64,000 bases of DNA. It comes from Candidatus Eremiobacterota bacterium (GTDB lineage Bacteria; Vulcanimicrobiota; Vulcanimicrobiia; Vulcanimicrobiales; Vulcanimicrobiaceae). The notes below the pieces were generated by a model. The model was not told where the DNA came from. It saw only the letters and a list, made by a program, of their open reading frames with translations, and searched no databases. Made by a program: the position numbers and the translations under genes. Every line of letters begins with the position of its first letter. The stretch's first letter is position 1. Positions 24,861 through 33,634 of this stretch are shown here, piece by piece. The stretch is taken from positions 1 through 64,000 of the forward strand of contig JAFAKB010000071.1 in NCBI GenBank assembly GCA_019235885.1, written 5' to 3'.

Positions 24861-26408
24861 ATGCCGAACAAGACGGACGCCGCGTCCGTCGCCGAATCGC
24901 TCCGCGACGCGCGCGTCGCCCTGCGCTCGGCGCTCTACGACGCGACGCTAGAGCTCCTCGACGGCTGCGAAGACTGGCCGCAGGAGTTCGCCGAAGACGC
25001 GATCGTCATGAAGGCCGAGGTGATCGGCCGGCGTGACCCGGTCGCGGCGGTCACGTACCTCACCACCGTCGAGGACGTGCCGTGCTCGCCGGCCGGCCGC
25101 TTCAAGCTCGCGATCCAGTTCGGGAAGGCGTACGCGACGGTGCGCGCCTTCTCGCAAGCGGAGTCGCGGTACGCCGAGGCGCGCGCGCTGGAAGGCGCGC
25201 TCCCCGACGGCGCGCACACGATGGCGTATCACGACCTGCGGATGCGCTGGTTCCGCCGCGACTGCGACGTCACCGCGCCCGAGGTGCAGCTCGCGATCGC
25301 GCATCCCGATCCCAGCATCGCCTCGGCCGCCTACGCGTACCGCGCGTGGCTGCACGCGGGCGCCGAAAACTACGCCGCGCACGCCGCCGACTTGCGGCAG
25401 GCCGTCGCGTACGCGCTGATGCCGACGCCGGAGCCGGTCGACGTGCATACGCTTGCCACCTCCGTCCACGCCTTGGCGAGGGTCGCCTTCGAGACCGCCG
25501 ACGGCGTCTCGATCGACGCGGCGCGCGCAGCGTTCGAGGCGCTGCCGTGGAGCCCTGACGTGCAGTTCTTCCGCTTCGACTCGCTGCGCGCGTTCGGTTG
25601 GGACGCGTTCATGCGCGGCCACGCCGGCGAAGCGCAGTGGGCGTTCAAAGACGCACGGATGATCGCGCCGAACACCGCTTGGCGCGTCATGACGCACCTC
25701 GACCGCACCTACGTCGCGCGGATGTCGGGCAACGAGTTCTGGGCGGCCGAAGAGCTGGCGCAAGCCGACGCGCTCGCGTACGACATCCGCTGGGGCAACT
25801 CGTTCGGCGAAGACCGCCAGGTGCTGGTGCAGCTCGCGGTGCTGCACGCGCCGACCGACGCGCCGCGCGCGCAGCGGTACGCCGCGATGTACTCGCAGCT
25901 CGGCACCGAGAACGTCGACCCGGCGCTCGCGCTGTATCAGGACCGCCGCCTCGTCGCGCACGCGAAGTACGCCGAGGGCCGCATCGAGCAGACGCTCGGG
26001 CGGCGGGAGCCGGCCGTCACGGCGTTGCTCAAGGCGTACTCGATCTACGAGTCCGCCTCGTTCCGCTACCGGGCGTCGGTGACGGCGTCGGCGCTGGCGG
26101 AGCTGACCGGCGAAGCGAAGTGGCGCGACGCGGGGATGCGGCACGCCGCCGCCTATCCGGATTGCCCGCTCGCGACGCACGCCGAAGAGGCGATCGCGCG
26201 CGAGGACGCGATGCCCGCACAGCTCTCGGCGCTGCAGCGGCAGATCGCGCGCGCGCTCTTGAGCGGCGCCGACGTCGCGGAGCTCTCGCGGCGGTTCAGC
26301 CGCAGCACGTTCACGATCGAACGCCAGATCGAAGCGGTGCAGGCCGCGTTCGGCGTCGCCTCGCGAGCGGCGTTCGTCCAGGAAGCGCGGAAGCGGCGAC
26401 TGGCATGA
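24861..26408 (+). CDS. TPR-like regulator with LuxR-type C-terminal helix-turn-helix
   Basis: 515 aa. Most of the protein is helical repeat of the TPR type (for example AIQFGKAYATVRAFSQAESRYAEAR, split over two helices). The last 60 residues (LSALQRQIARALLSGADVAELS...TFTIERQIEAVQAAFGVASRA) align by eye with the LuxR/GerE DNA-binding fold: first helix, GADVAELSRRF turn and a recognition helix starting TFTIERQI. No receiver domain is seen. ATG 24861 is preferred over a GTG three codons earlier. The stop overlaps the ATG of the GGDEF-EAL gene. Confidence 0.7.
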   Translation: MPNKTDAASVAESLRDARVALRSALYDATLELLDGCEDWPQEFAEDAIVMKAEVIGRRDPVAAVTYLTTVEDVPCSPAGRFKLAIQFGKAYATVRAFSQAESRYAEARALEGALPDGAHTMAYHDLRMRWFRRDCDVTAPEVQLAIAHPDPSIASAAYAYRAWLHAGAENYAAHAADLRQAVAYALMPTPEPVDVHTLATSVHALARVAFETADGVSIDAARAAFEALPWSPDVQFFRFDSLRAFGWDAFMRGHAGEAQWAFKDARMIAPNTAWRVMTHLDRTYVARMSGNEFWAAEELAQADALAYDIRWGNSFGEDRQVLVQLAVLHAPTDAPRAQRYAAMYSQLGTENVDPALALYQDRRLVAHAKYAEGRIEQTLGRREPAVTALLKAYSIYESASFRYRASVTASALAELTGEAKWRDAGMRHAAAYPDCPLATHAEEAIAREDAMPAQLSALQRQIARALLSGADVAELSRRFSRSTFTIERQIEAVQAAFGVASRAAFVQEARKRRLA

Positions 26409-28513
26409 TCGCCATGGTGGTCGCGGCGGGTGTGGCGGCGACGGCGATCTGCGTAGTCGGGGTGCTTTTCGCACTGCTCCGCCGCGCTCGCAGCCGCGCA
26501 GCGGCGGCGCTCGCGGCGACCGCCGAAGCGGTCGAGAAGCGGCTCGACATTCTCGAGACGGTCGGCGACGGAATCTACATCGTCGACCGCGACCTGCGTC
26601 TCACGCTCGTCAACGAGGAAGCGGAACGGCTCCTGCGCGTCTGCGCCGGCGAGCTGGTCGGGCGCAAGCTCGAGCACGTCGTCGACCCGCTCGCCTCGGA
26701 GCTCGTGCCGGAGATCCGCGAAGCGCGCCGGACGGGGACCACCGTCGAACGGCTGCACGCGTTTCCCGCGACCGGGAAGTGGGTCGAGGTGCGCGTCCAC
26801 GCGGCGGCGACCGAGACGCTGGTCTCGCTGCGCGACGTGACGGAACGAACGCGCGCCGAGCTGCGCCTGCGCGAGAACGAGCAGCGCTTGCGGCTCGTCA
26901 CGCAGCACGTCGACGCGGTGCTCTGGACGACCGACCGCGGCGGGCGCTTCACCACCGTCTCCGGCGGCGCGCTGGAGCAGCTCGGGATCGCCGCGGACGA
27001 GCTGATCGCGCAGCCGCTGAACGCGCTGGTCGGCGGCGACGTCCTGGGCGGCGTGCTGGCCGGAACGCCGGCCCGCGTCGAGAGCGAGCGCGCGGAGCGC
27101 TGGCTGCGCCATCACGTGGAGCCGCTCATCGACGCGGAGCGCAACGTCGTCGGTTCGGTCGGCGTCTCGATCGACGTCACCGAGCTGAAGCGCGCGCAAG
27201 AGCGCTTCTTCGACGCGGCACACCGCGACCGTCTGACTGGCTTGCCGAACCGGCTTTCGCTCGAGCAGCGCTTGGCCGACACGGTCGCCGCGGCGACGCG
27301 CGACGCGCGCTGCTTCGCGGTGCTCTTTCTTGACCTCGACCGTTTCAAGACGATCAACGACACGCTGGGCCACAGCACCGGCGACGACGTCCTGCGCGAG
27401 GTCGCGCAGCGCTTGCAGAACGCGGTGCGCAGCGGCGACGTCGTCGTGCGGCCGGGCGGCGACGAGTTCATCATCCTGCTGCCGCGCATTCACGAGCCCG
27501 ACGAGATCCAGCTCGTCTCGCAGCGCCTGCTGCGCTCGCTGGCGGCGCCGGTGAGCGTGCGCGGCCGCGAGCTGCACGTCACGGCGAGCATCGGCGCGGC
27601 GGCGTTCCCGGAACACGGCAGCGACGGGGAGTCGCTGGTCGCTCACGCGGACGCCGCGATGTACCGTGCCAAAGGGATGGGCGGCAACCGCTACGCGATG
27701 TACGACCTGTCGATGAAGTCGGCCGCGGTCGACCGGCTCGCGCTCGAGAACGAGCTGCGCGGCGCGCTCGGGCGCGGCGAGCTCGAGTTGCGCTATCAGC
27801 CGATCGTCTCGCTCACCACCCGCGAGCTGATCGGCGCCGAAGCGCTGGTGCGCTGGCGCCATCCCGAGCGCGGCACGATCCTGCCGCAGGTCTTCATCGG
27901 GATCGCCGAGGAGTCGGGCTCGATCGTCGCGATCGACCGCTGGGTCCTGCGCGAGGCGTGCGAGACGGCGGCGCGGATGCGCCGCGTGATCCCCGACTTC
28001 CGCATCGCGATCAACGTCTCGTCGCGCGACTTGCGCGAGCCCGATCTTCCCGAGCTGGTCGCTCGCGTGCTCGACGACTACGCGCTGCCGCCGAACGCGC
28101 TCACCCTGGAGATCACCGAAAGCATCTCGCTCGACGACTCGGTCCTGCCCGTCCTGCGCAAGCTCTACGCGCTCGGCGTCGACGTCGCGATGGACGACTT
28201 CGGGATCGGCTACAGCTCGCTCTCGTACTTGAAGCGGCTGCCGATCACCGTGCTCAAGGTCGACCGCAGCTTCGTGCGCGACATCGCCACGGATCCGTAC
28301 GACGAGGCGATCGTGACCTCGATCGTCGCGATCGCGAACGCGCTCGGCATGCGCGTGATCGCCGAAGGCTTGGAAGACGAAGCGCAAGTGCAGCGCGTCG
28401 CGGCGCTGGGATGCACGGGCGGCCAGGGCTTCCGTTTCGGCAAGGCTGAGCCGGTCGCGGCGCTCCTGCAGTACGCGGCCCGGCCGAACGTGCCGCGGCT
28501 GGCCCTCGCCTGA
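26405..28513 (+). CDS. Membrane PAS-PAS-GGDEF-EAL protein, cyclic-di-GMP turnover
   Basis: 702 aa. An N-terminal helix (about residues 2-24) is followed by two PAS sensor domains (about 45-150 and 165-270). The cyclase domain has intact GGDEF at about residue 352, with the inhibitory RxxD site (RSGD) five residues before it. The phosphodiesterase domain has the EAL motif at about 478, and later ligands in INVSSRDL, LEITES, MDDFGIGYSSL, LKVDRSF and AEGLED. Both activities look possible, so the direction probably depends on the PAS input. Coupled by ATGA to the regulator. Confidence 0.93.
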   Translation: MIAMVVAAGVAATAICVVGVLFALLRRARSRAAAALAATAEAVEKRLDILETVGDGIYIVDRDLRLTLVNEEAERLLRVCAGELVGRKLEHVVDPLASELVPEIREARRTGTTVERLHAFPATGKWVEVRVHAAATETLVSLRDVTERTRAELRLRENEQRLRLVTQHVDAVLWTTDRGGRFTTVSGGALEQLGIAADELIAQPLNALVGGDVLGGVLAGTPARVESERAERWLRHHVEPLIDAERNVVGSVGVSIDVTELKRAQERFFDAAHRDRLTGLPNRLSLEQRLADTVAAATRDARCFAVLFLDLDRFKTINDTLGHSTGDDVLREVAQRLQNAVRSGDVVVRPGGDEFIILLPRIHEPDEIQLVSQRLLRSLAAPVSVRGRELHVTASIGAAAFPEHGSDGESLVAHADAAMYRAKGMGGNRYAMYDLSMKSAAVDRLALENELRGALGRGELELRYQPIVSLTTRELIGAEALVRWRHPERGTILPQVFIGIAEESGSIVAIDRWVLREACETAARMRRVIPDFRIAINVSSRDLREPDLPELVARVLDDYALPPNALTLEITESISLDDSVLPVLRKLYALGVDVAMDDFGIGYSSLSYLKRLPITVLKVDRSFVRDIATDPYDEAIVTSIVAIANALGMRVIAEGLEDEAQVQRVAALGCTGGQGFRFGKAEPVAALLQYAARPNVPRLALA

Positions 28514-28594
28514 GCCGACAAACGTCCGTTCGACGACGCGTTCGGATGTGATAGAGTGATGCGTCACCTGCGGGTGGCGTCTTCCTTGCGCGAT

Positions 28595-28639
28595 CTTTCG
28601 AAACACCGACGATCGACCTCGCGCGCTCCGTTTCGAAAG
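28595..28639 (+). repeat. Inverted repeat CTTTCGAAA/TTTCGAAAG in the helicase leader
   Basis: A 9-bp perfect inverted repeat whose arms are themselves palindromic, ending six bases before the helicase start codon. In RNA it would form a 27-nt loop and bring the start region close to the stem; in DNA it offers two identical operator sites. Leader control is common for cold-response RNA helicases, so autoregulation is plausible but unproven. Confidence 0.45.
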
Positions 28640-28645
28640 AATCGA

Positions 28646-29863
28646 ATGCAACCGACTTTTGACGCACTGGGCTTGAGCCCGGTGTCGCTCCGTGCCGTGC
28701 GCGAGCTCGGCTTCACCGTTCCGACCCCCGTGCAAGCGGCGGCGATCCCGGCCGCGCTGGCGGGCGGCGACGTCCTGGCCAGCGCCCAGACCGGAACCGG
28801 TAAGACCGCCGCCTTCGGCCTGCCGCTCCTCGAGCGGCTTGCCGCGCTGCCGCGCAAGCAGACGCGCGCTCTGATCCTTGCGCCGACCCGCGAGCTCGCG
28901 GCCCAGATCGCCTCGCATCTGAGCGCGCTCGGCAAGGGAACGAACCTGCGCGTCGCGGCGGTCTACGGCGGCGTCGGTTTCGGCGGCCAGCGCGCGGCGT
29001 TCGCGCGCGGCACCGAGATCGTCGTCGCGACGCCCGGCCGGCTCATCGACCTCGTGAACCAAGGTGCGGCGCGGCTCGGCGGCGTCTCGCTGCTCGTCCT
29101 CGACGAAGCGGACCGCATGCTCGACATGGGCTTTCTGCCGGCGGTGAAGCGCATCGTCGCGCAGCTTCCGGCCGAACGGCAAACGCTGCTGTTCTCCGCG
29201 ACGATCGCGCCGGAGATCGAGAAGCTCGCGCGCGAGCTGATGCGCGATCCCGTTCGCGTCGAGATGGCTCCGCAGCGCACCGCGACGGCCGCGAACGGAA
29301 TCGCGCACACCGCATACACCGTTCCGCAGCAGAGCAAGACCGATCTGCTCGTCGAGCTGCTGAAGGACGCGAACATCTACAGCGCGATCGCGTTCACTCG
29401 GACCAAGGCGCGCGCCAACCGGCTCGCACTCGCGCTGGAGAAGCACGCCGTGCCGGCGGAGCGAATCCACGGCGACCGCTCGCAGGCGCAGCGCACCCGC
29501 GCGCTGGCGGATTTCAAGCGCGGCAAGGTGCGCGTGCTGGTAGCGACCGACGTCGCGGCGCGCGGGATCGACATCGCGGACCTGGGGCACGTGGTGAACT
29601 TCGACGTGCCGATGATCCCCGAAGACTACGTCCACCGCGTGGGACGGACCGCGCGCGCCGAGCAGACGGGCGACGCGATCACCTTCGTCTCGCACGAGGA
29701 AGAGCGGCTTTTCCGCGACATCGAGAAGGCCGTCGGCCGCCGCATCGACCGCTCCAAGGTCCCGGTGCTCCCTGCGCGCGACCTCCACGTCTCCGAGGGA
29801 AACCGTAGTATCGACCGCCGTCCGAAGACTGCGGCTCGGCCCGGAAACCGCAGGGGACGCTAG
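28646..29863 (+). CDS. DEAD-box ATP-dependent RNA helicase
   Basis: 405 aa with all core motifs in order: Q motif (PTPVQAAAIP), motif I AQTGTGKT (about residue 48), Ia PTRELA, II DEAD near 152, III SAT, IV AIAFTRTKARAN, V TDVAARGIDI, VI HRVGRTAR. It has a short basic C-terminal tail ([15 protein letters not shown]) and no RNA-binding accessory domain, so it is close to the RhlE/SrmB type used in ribosome assembly or mRNA decay. ATG 28646 gives the family N-terminus MQPTFDALGLSP. Confidence 0.93.
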   Translation: MQPTFDALGLSPVSLRAVRELGFTVPTPVQAAAIPAALAGGDVLASAQTGTGKTAAFGLPLLERLAALPRKQTRALILAPTRELAAQIASHLSALGKGTNLRVAAVYGGVGFGGQRAAFARGTEIVVATPGRLIDLVNQGAARLGGVSLLVLDEADRMLDMGFLPAVKRIVAQLPAERQTLLFSATIAPEIEKLARELMRDPVRVEMAPQRTATAANGIAHTAYTVPQQSKTDLLVELLKDANIYSAIAFTRTKARANRLALALEKHAVPAERIHGDRSQAQRTRALADFKRGKVRVLVATDVAARGIDIADLGHVVNFDVPMIPEDYVHRVGRTARAEQTGDAITFVSHEEERLFRDIEKAVGRRIDRSKVPVLPARDLHVSEGNRSIDRRPKTAARPGNRRGR

Positions 29864-29887
29864 CCCTTTTCGCCTAAAACGCGGCCC

Positions 29888-31366
29888 GTGACGTTCTTTA
29901 TGGCCGTCACGGCCGCGCTCGCACTCTCAGCTTCTTCGACGCACGCGAGCGCGGTTCCAGACATCCGGGTGATCCGAACTGTTCCCGGCGTACACAAGCC
30001 GCGCTTCGTGCGTTTGCGCTTCGACGCCGTGGTCTTCGGCATCCGCGGGACCGACGAGCTGCTTGTCGATCTCGCGACCGGGCGCTTCGCCGAACGCACC
30101 GATGCGGGGCCGGCGAGCTCGTACCAAGGCTTCGACGGCGCGCGCGCGTGGTCGAGCGATGCGACCGGGCTCGCGGAGATCGCCGACGCGGCCGAAGACC
30201 GCTCGCTGGTGCTCGCGACCTCGTATCTGTTCGCGGGCGCGCGCCGCGCGCCGCGCGCCGAGGTGCTTTCGGCGACCCGGCGTTTTCTGCGCGAACGCTT
30301 GCGGTATCGCGGCCTGGCGCGGCCGATCGACGTGCGGATCGATCGCTCGACCGGGCGCCTCGCCGGCGCGGAGCTGCGCGCCGGATCCGAGCGCACGACG
30401 CTCGCGGTCGATGCGTACGGCAGCGCCGGAACGCTCATCGTTCCTGCGCGCCTCCGCAGCCACTCCGATTTCGGCGAGGTGCGGGAGACGCTGCGCAGCG
30501 TCGAGCTGCCGCGCGCGGCGGCGCGGAACGCGTTCGCGCCGCCGCGGCCGCCGAACGACACCACGCTCGCCGGCGTCACCACCGTTCCGCTCGCGATGTA
30601 TCCGGACGGCCCGGTGGCGACGATTCGCGTCGACGGCGGGCCGCCGCTTCACGTGCTGGTCGACACGGGCTCGAGCTGCACGCTGACCGAGTCCGCCGCG
30701 CGGCGCGCGAAGCTGCGGCTCCTCGGCCGCGCGACGAGCGGCGGCGTCGGGCCGCACCTCGTTCCGACGCGTCTCGCGACGGCGAAGCGCGTGCGCATCG
30801 GCGGCGCGGAGTTGCGAAACCAGCCGGTGGAGGTGATCGCGGAGCGCGATCTCGCCGCCGACGGCATCATCGGCTACGAGCTGTTCGCGCGCCTGGCGGT
30901 GCGCTTCGATTTCGAACGCCGCACGATGCAGCTCGCGCGCGGGGCGGCGGCGCTGCGCCCGCGCGGAACGCGCGTCCCGTTCGTGCTGGCGGGCGGACAG
31001 CCGCAAGTCGACGGCGCGGTCGACGGCTTGCGCGGCCCGATCACGATCGACACCGGGAGCGGGTACGGCCTCGACGTGACCTCGCCGACGGTGCGCGCGC
31101 ACGATCTCGTGCGCCGCTACCATGCGACCGAATACGAGTCTGCGGCGAACATCGGCGGTTTGCTGGCCGACTACCGCGCTCGCGCGCGCACGGTGCGCCT
31201 CGGCTCCGTCGTCGTGCACGACGTGCCGATCGCGCTCGATCTCGGCACGTCGGGCGCGCTCGACGATCCGAGCACGATCGGTAACGCCGGGCTCCCGATC
31301 CTGCGCCGTTTCGTCGTTGTGCTCGACTACCGGGGCCGCGCGATGTACCTCGAAACGCGGCGCTGA
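29888..31366 (+). CDS. Secreted retropepsin-like aspartic protease with two DTG motifs
   Basis: Up to 492 aa from GTG 29888, or 488 from ATG 29900. A signal peptide (MAVTAALALSASSTHASA) precedes an N-terminal domain of about 200 residues of unknown fold. Two retropepsin-type halves follow, each with a DTG: LVDTGSSCTLT near residue 259 and ITIDTGSGYGLDV near 389. Each half also has the later G-I-I-G or G-L-P-I type flap partner (DGIIGYELF and IGNAGLPIL). Bacterial gag-like proteases usually have one DTG and dimerise; here the dimer may be one chain, as in pepsin. Periplasmic or secreted. Confidence 0.72.
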   Translation: MTFFMAVTAALALSASSTHASAVPDIRVIRTVPGVHKPRFVRLRFDAVVFGIRGTDELLVDLATGRFAERTDAGPASSYQGFDGARAWSSDATGLAEIADAAEDRSLVLATSYLFAGARRAPRAEVLSATRRFLRERLRYRGLARPIDVRIDRSTGRLAGAELRAGSERTTLAVDAYGSAGTLIVPARLRSHSDFGEVRETLRSVELPRAAARNAFAPPRPPNDTTLAGVTTVPLAMYPDGPVATIRVDGGPPLHVLVDTGSSCTLTESAARRAKLRLLGRATSGGVGPHLVPTRLATAKRVRIGGAELRNQPVEVIAERDLAADGIIGYELFARLAVRFDFERRTMQLARGAAALRPRGTRVPFVLAGGQPQVDGAVDGLRGPITIDTGSGYGLDVTSPTVRAHDLVRRYHATEYESAANIGGLLADYRARARTVRLGSVVVHDVPIALDLGTSGALDDPSTIGNAGLPILRRFVVVLDYRGRAMYLETRR

Positions 31367-31367
31367 T

Positions 31368-33569
31368 TCAGCGGCTCGCGCTCGCGGCCGGGCTCGCCGC
31401 GAACGCGGGATCTCCGAGCTGCCAGAGCAGGAACGCGAACTCGTCGGTCGCGAGCTGTTGCGCCTGCGCGCGCGAGCTGCCCAGGAAGCCGTGACCGGCG
31501 TCGTAGTCGACGCGCAGCAGCACCGGCTTCCCGCTCGACGTCGCGGCTTGCAGGCGTGCGGCGAACTTGCCGACGATCCACGGCGCGACGCGCGGGTCGT
31601 TCGCGCCGGTGATCGCGAGCACCGCCGGATACGGCGTGTGGTCCTTGACGTGCAGGTACGCGTCGGTCGCGTAGAGCGCATCCCAGCCGGTCTTGTTCGT
31701 GATCGTGCCGAACTCGGGGATGTTCGCGGGCCCGCCTTCGGCGAACTCGTCGCGCACGGCGTTCGTGTCGCCGACGACGTCCAGCGCCGCGGCGAAGAGC
31801 TCCGGATGCTGCACGATCGCGTTGCCGATCGTCACCCCGCCGGCGCTCGTCCCTTCGCCGGCCAGCTTCGCGGGCGAGGTGTACTTGTGGTCGATCAGAT
31901 AGCGCGCGCAGGCGACGAAGTCGTCGATCGTGCGCTGCTTCGTCGCGATGTGCGCGCTGAAATGCCAGTCCTCGCCGTACTCGCCGCCGCCGCGCGGATG
32001 GCATTCGGCGAAGACGCCGCCGCGCTCCAGCCACGCCAGCCGAGTCGCGGAGAACGAGGGGCGAATGACGATTCCGTACGCGCCGTAGCCGTCGACCAGC
32101 GTCGGGTGCGAACCGTCGAGCGCAATGTGCTTCTGCAGCACGATCGAGAGCGGAACCTGGGTGCCGTCGGCGCTCGTCGCCAGCACTTCCTGCGAGGTGA
32201 TCGCGGAGTAGTCGGGATCGTTCTGCTTGCGCAAGCCGGTGTCGAAGACGGTGCCGTTCGGCGCCGTGCGGAACCAGCGCGACGACTGCGTCCACGACTG
32301 CTCGACGAACGTCGCGCCGGCAATCATCGGATCGGTCGAGACGCCGCCGACGGCGCCGGCGTACGGCAGCGTCACCTCGGAGATCGTGCCGGGCGCGCCG
32401 TCCGCGCCGACGGCGAGCCGGCGCAGCTTCGAGAGCCCGGCCTCGAGATCGCGCAGATAGAATCCGTCGCCGGCGAGCGAGGCGTCTTCGATGACGCGCG
32501 CGGAAGCGGGGACGACGACGCGCGCGCTTGCGAGCGAGCCGTTGCGCAGATCGAGCGCGAGGATGCGGTGGCGCGGCGCGTTCTTGTGCGAGGTGAGGTA
32601 GACCACGTTGCCGACCGCGGTCGCGCCGAGAACGGCGTCGGCGTAGTCGGCGATCTTGCGCCACGGCGCGCGCACGTTCGTCGCGAGCGCGGCCGGCGCG
32701 GCGTAGAGCTGCAGCTCGTTCTGCACGCCGTGCGCGACGACGGCGAGCGCCCAGCGCGAGCGCGGCGAGACGCTCACGACGCCGACGTCTTCGGGACCGA
32801 GCGGGATCCGCGGCGAGAGACCGTAGCCGAAGATCGCCGGATCGCGGTCGGGATCGCGCCCGAGCACGTGCAAGCGGGTGACACCTTTGGTGTCGCGCTC
32901 GCTCTGCGGCGCGTTCGGCCGCGCTTTCGGCGTGCGGAAGTAGTAGAACGAACGGCCGTCGTCGCGCCACGACGGGGCGACGTAGATCGCGCGGTCGATC
33001 ACGTCCGGGAGCAGCTTGCCGCTGCGCGCGTCGAGCACGTGCAGCACCGTCTTCTCCGAGCCGCCTTCGGAGACGCCGACCGCGACGTACCGCGCGTCGA
33101 GCGAAGGCGAGTAGTAGTCGATCGTGTAGTGCTCGTTCTTCGACCTCGCGAAGCGGTCGGGATCGAGGACGAGCCGTTCAGCGCCGCCCGCGACGGCTCG
33201 CGCATAGAGCCGCGTCGTGTTCGCGCCGGCCGGGCGCTTCTGGTAGAAGTACGTGCCGCCGGCGGGCTGCACGTCGGCGACCGTCTCCGTCGCGTTGTCG
33301 AGCTGCGCGATCCGTTGCGCGAGCGCGGTGCGGCCCGGCAAACCGTCAAGAACCTGCCGCGTGTACGCGCTCTGCGTCTTGAAGTACGCCGCCAAGCCCG
33401 GATCCTTCGGATCCTCGAAGTAGCGGTACGGGTCGGTGACGGTGACGCCGAAATGCGTTTCCGTCACCGGCCGAACCGGCGGCGCCGCCGGCGGGCTCGG
33501 CAGCGCCGCCGCAGCGAGCAGCGCGATCCCGGCGAACAGCAAAAGCGGGCGGGGGAGCGTCAGGCGCAT
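31368..33569 (-). CDS. Secreted prolyl oligopeptidase family protein (S9A)
   Basis: 733 aa serine peptidase cutting after proline in peptides. A signal peptide (LLLFAGIALLAAAALP) is followed by the S9 N-terminal segment with YRYFEDPKDP, a seven-blade propeller (about 70-450), and the hydrolase domain with catalytic Ser in GEGTSAGG (near 574), Asp in ITGANDPRVAPW (near 658) and His in YDAGHGFLG (near 694). All three triad residues are present. Convergent with the aspartic protease gene, so two exported proteases meet tail to tail. Confidence 0.93.
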   Translation of the reverse strand: MRLTLPRPLLLFAGIALLAAAALPSPPAAPPVRPVTETHFGVTVTDPYRYFEDPKDPGLAAYFKTQSAYTRQVLDGLPGRTALAQRIAQLDNATETVADVQPAGGTYFYQKRPAGANTTRLYARAVAGGAERLVLDPDRFARSKNEHYTIDYYSPSLDARYVAVGVSEGGSEKTVLHVLDARSGKLLPDVIDRAIYVAPSWRDDGRSFYYFRTPKARPNAPQSERDTKGVTRLHVLGRDPDRDPAIFGYGLSPRIPLGPEDVGVVSVSPRSRWALAVVAHGVQNELQLYAAPAALATNVRAPWRKIADYADAVLGATAVGNVVYLTSHKNAPRHRILALDLRNGSLASARVVVPASARVIEDASLAGDGFYLRDLEAGLSKLRRLAVGADGAPGTISEVTLPYAGAVGGVSTDPMIAGATFVEQSWTQSSRWFRTAPNGTVFDTGLRKQNDPDYSAITSQEVLATSADGTQVPLSIVLQKHIALDGSHPTLVDGYGAYGIVIRPSFSATRLAWLERGGVFAECHPRGGGEYGEDWHFSAHIATKQRTIDDFVACARYLIDHKYTSPAKLAGEGTSAGGVTIGNAIVQHPELFAAALDVVGDTNAVRDEFAEGGPANIPEFGTITNKTGWDALYATDAYLHVKDHTPYPAVLAITGANDPRVAPWIVGKFAARLQAATSSGKPVLLRVDYDAGHGFLGSSRAQAQQLATDEFAFLLWQLGDPAFAASPAASASR

Positions 33570-33634
33570 CCCGCCCGCTTTCTCGCGCGACGGCCGCGTC
33601 CTCCTAAATCGTTCGGAGGGCGCGCTCTAGCGCG

